From HXMU1420-13 sp965228545 (GTDB lineage: Bacteria > Bacteroidota > Rhodothermia > Balneolales > Balneolaceae), in NCBI GenBank assembly GCA_965228545.1, contig OZ245822.1, forward strand, positions 124,001 through 188,000: 64,000 bases of DNA, written 5' to 3'. The first letter of the stretch is position 1. The number at the start of each line of letters is the position of its first letter. The position numbers and the translations under genes are program-made. The notes under the pieces are model-generated. The model saw nothing but the letters and a program-made list of their open reading frames with translations, searched no databases and was not told where the DNA came from. Shown here one piece after another: positions 61,627 through 64,000 of this stretch.

Positions 61627-64000
61627 GATTCTACCGTTACGGATTCGAGATTATCATCGGTGTTGTAATTCTTGAAATCTAGGATCGAATACATCACAGG
61701 AATCACAACCAGCGTTAGTAATGTACTTACCAAAAGTCCGCCAATTACAGTGATGCCCATCGGAGCACGTAGTTCTGCGCCATCACCAAAGCCAATTGCC
61801 AAAGGTAGTAAACCCAAAGTAGTGGTAAGAGTAGTCATTAAAATAGGACGTAGCCTGGATTTGCCTCCTGCCATGATAGCATCAAGCTTTGAAGCACCTT
61901 TCTGGCGCATTTGATTGATTAAGTCGATAAGAACGATGGCGTTATTTACCACAATTCCGGCCAATAGTATCAACCCAATGAACACGACTACCGAGATGGT
62001 TGTGCCGGTTAGGTAAAGTGCTAAAATGGCTCCAATCAGTGCCAATGGGATAGTAAACAGGATGATAAAAGGATGAAGCAACGACTCAAATTGAGAGGCC
62101 ATCACCAAATACACCAGAAATACAGCCAGTGATAAGGCAAAAATCAACGATTGGAATGAATTAGACATTTCTTCGTTTTGGCCGGCAATGCGGGCATAGG
62201 TTCCGATTGGCATGTTTGTTCCTGCTATCAGTTCCTGCACTTCCTCAGCAGCTTCACCTAAATCGCCATAATTTAAATTGGCAGTTACTAATGCAACACG
62301 TTGTTGCGATGCCCGGCGAATTTCACTCGGCCCATTAGCAACTCGTACATCAGCAATAGCACTTAAAGGAATTGGACGGTCAGCATTTGGATTCACAACG
62401 ATTTGCTGAATTTCTTCTACCGAAGAACGATCCTCTTCCCGAGCACGAACCAATACATCAATTTTTCGATCGCGATAGGTATAGCGCGTTGCAACATCAC
62501 CACGAACGTTACTTACCACACGATCGGCAACTTCATGCACCTGCAATCCCAGCGCGGCAGCTCGATCTCTGTCGAATAGAATTTGAATTTCGGGAGAACC
62601 GATCTCCATGGTATTTTTTACATCGGCAAAACGTGGGTTAGCATCCATTTTGCGAGATAATTCATCACTAACTTTCTTCAAATCTTCTAAATCAAATCCA
62701 CTTACTTCAATCTCAACAGGAGTAGAGAAGGTGAAAAGCGATGGTCGCGAAAATTTGTATTGCAGTCCCGGAACCTGAGCCAGAGAACTTCGCATCGCGC
62801 TCATGGTTTGTTCTTCGGTGTTGGCCGATGCACCGGAGGCCAACATAACATTCAATTCGCCTGAATTTTCACCACCTTGATCCGGATTGGCATCAATTCG
62901 ATTTCCGGTTCCGGCTACGGCAAAACTCGAACGAACATTCGTGTTTGAATTGGTTGCAGCTTGTACACTTCGCAAAGCCGCATCCGTTTGTTCAATTGGA
63001 GTACCGGGAGGAAGTTTAAACTCTACTTTAAATTCACCTTGTGATAATTGAGGAATTAACTCGATTCCAATTCGGGGAATTAAGGTCAGTGATCCCGCAA
63101 AAGCGATGATCGCAATACCAAGCACAATTAAACGATGATTTAGTGCCCCGCGAAGTACGCCCACATACAAACGCTCGATCGCGTTATATACGGCATCAAA
63201 GCCTTTTAGTGGGAAGTAGAAAATCCCTTTAAAAACCATGGAAATTCCGGCAATAATATATTTGAAGATCTTTGTAAAAAATGCAGGAATACTATAAAAG
63301 AAAAACAAACGAAGGGTACGAGCACCTTTACCGAATTTAGTTTTGGGTTCTTTTAAATTGAGTGGAGCAATTTCTTTTTTCTTACCACTTAACGAACTCA
63401 TCATTGGGATTAAAGTAACCGCAACTGCAAGTGATGCTAATAGCGAAAATGTAACCGTTAACGCCTGATCACGGAATAGCTGTCCGGCAATCCCATCCAC
63501 AAAAACTAAAGGGAAAAAAACCGCTACGGTAGTAAGGGTAGAAGCGATAACAGCTGTACCAACTTCTCCGGCGCCATCCTGTGCGGCTTGAAGCACGCCT
63601 TTACCCATTTCGCGATGCCGGGCTATATTTTCAAGCACCACAATGGAGTTATCCACTAACATTCCAATACCGAGTGCAATACCACCCAACGACATTATGT
63701 TTAGGGTGATGTCGTTCCCATACATCAAATTGAAGGTTGCAATAATAGAAACGGGGATGGATACCGAAATAATAACGGTGCTCCAGAAATTTCTAAGAAA
63801 GAAGTAAAGAACCAATATGGCGAGAATACCGCCGATTATACCCGCATTCTTAACTTCATTTACTGCCGAGGAAATAAAGATGGATTGGTCGTACACTTTT
63901 TCCAATTTCATGCCTTCGGGAAGTGTGTTCCGAATTCGGTCGATGCGCTCTTCAACCACTTCTGCTACGGCTACAGTATTTCCATCACCTTCTTTATAGA
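61623..64000 (-). CDS. RND efflux pump, inner-membrane subunit, 5' end beyond window
   Basis: At least 790 C-terminal residues of an RND transporter. The frame is open to the right edge: a Y-K-E-G-D-G-N-T-V-A-V-A-E-V segment precedes the first Met in view, so the start is off the window. The TM4 motif is G-M-L-V-D-N-S-I-V-V-L-E-N-I-A-R-H (one Asp, one Asn), and the last part is G-I-V-V-N-N-A-I-V-L-I-D-L-I-N. With the next gene it forms a tandem pair of RND subunits, as in MdtB-MdtC heterotrimers. A membrane-fusion gene probably lies just outside. Confidence 0.93.
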   Translation of the reverse strand, partial: YKEGDGNTVAVAEVVEERIDRIRNTLPEGMKLEKVYDQSIFISSAVNEVKNAGIIGGILAILVLYFFLRNFWSTVIISVSIPVSIIATFNLMYGNDITLNIMSLGGIALGIGMLVDNSIVVLENIARHREMGKGVLQAAQDGAGEVGTAVIASTLTTVAVFFPLVFVDGIAGQLFRDQALTVTFSLLASLAVAVTLIPMMSSLSGKKKEIAPLNLKEPKTKFGKGARTLRLFFFYSIPAFFTKIFKYIIAGISMVFKGIFYFPLKGFDAVYNAIERLYVGVLRGALNHRLIVLGIAIIAFAGSLTLIPRIGIELIPQLSQGEFKVEFKLPPGTPIEQTDAALRSVQAATNSNTNVRSSFAVAGTGNRIDANPDQGGENSGELNVMLASGASANTEEQTMSAMRSSLAQVPGLQYKFSRPSLFTFSTPVEIEVSGFDLEDLKKVSDELSRKMDANPRFADVKNTMEIGSPEIQILFDRDRAAALGLQVHEVADRVVSNVRGDVATRYTYRDRKIDVLVRAREEDRSSVEEIQQIVVNPNADRPIPLSAIADVRVANGPSEIRRASQQRVALVTANLNYGDLGEAAEEVQELIAGTNMPIGTYARIAGQNEEMSNSFQSLIFALSLAVFLVYLVMASQFESLLHPFIILFTIPLALIGAILALYLTGTTISVVVFIGLILLAGIVVNNAIVLIDLINQMRQKGASKLDAIMAGGKSRLRPILMTTLTTTLGLLPLAIGFGDGAELRAPMGITVIGGLLVSTLLTLVVIPVMYSILDFKNYNTDDNLESVTVES

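Overview
The window looks like chromosomal DNA from a moderately AT-rich Gram-negative member of the FCB superphylum. My best guess is Balneolota/Rhodothermota or a related Bacteroidota. The main clue is five large exported proteins ending in a C-terminal domain with the motif QNYPNPFNP, followed by a Gly-Arg turn and a final basic K/R-x-x-x-L-x-K end. This is the type A sorting domain of the type IX secretion system. Lipoproteins, PEGA-type exported proteins, small GIY-YIG nucleases, S23/IVP-type four-helix proteins and REP-associated transposase debris also fit this group. The lineage is inferred; no rRNA or tRNA gene was found.

Layout. 1-7702: the end of an unidentified gene, a DUF2141 protein, a MacB/FtsX-type permease, a charged exported protein, a YbjQ-type protein, an RRM RNA-binding protein, an exported GH2 beta-glucuronidase-like enzyme and a lipoprotein. 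7786-9885: a purK-GNAT-purE operon. 9990-14000: a frameshifted S23/IVP gene, prfA, a DUF6364/PIN toxin-antitoxin pair with an operator, and pckA. 14307-22838: four type IX cargo proteins and a rhodanese lipoprotein; two of the cargo genes are tandem duplicates with conserved ends and diverged centres. 22967-27953: gatB, a thioredoxin-fold lipoprotein, tpiA and purD.

28010-39640 is the accessory-looking part. A LuxE-like and a LuxC-like gene are separated by about 1.65 kb of a tandem repeat (ten units of 125-128 bp, higher-order pattern A-B-C) that encloses a GIY-YIG nuclease gene. Then come an AbrB-type antitoxin with a truncated PIN toxin, a six-gene run of paralogous PEGA-type exported proteins and fibronectin-like lipoproteins with overlapping ends, and a decayed REP-associated tyrosine transposase. 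The six-gene run and the nuclease/repeat locus are the best candidates for undescribed systems.

39731-64000 returns to mostly housekeeping genes: leuS, gltA, a DUF2306 membrane protein, mazG, an exported GATase-like protein with a TPR partner, maf, DUF3098 and DUF92 membrane proteins, a dicarboxylate/amino-acid symporter, another type IX cargo protein, an aldo/keto reductase and an acyl-ACP thioesterase. After these come a two-gene unit encoding a membrane protein with ten DnaJ-like CxxC motifs and a small membrane partner, and two tandem RND efflux pump genes, the upstream one cut by the right edge.

Metabolic themes are purine synthesis (purK, purE, purD), gluconeogenesis and central carbon (pckA, tpiA, gltA), translation (prfA, gatB, leuS) and nucleotide-pool clean-up (mazG, maf). 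The exported proteins form the second theme.
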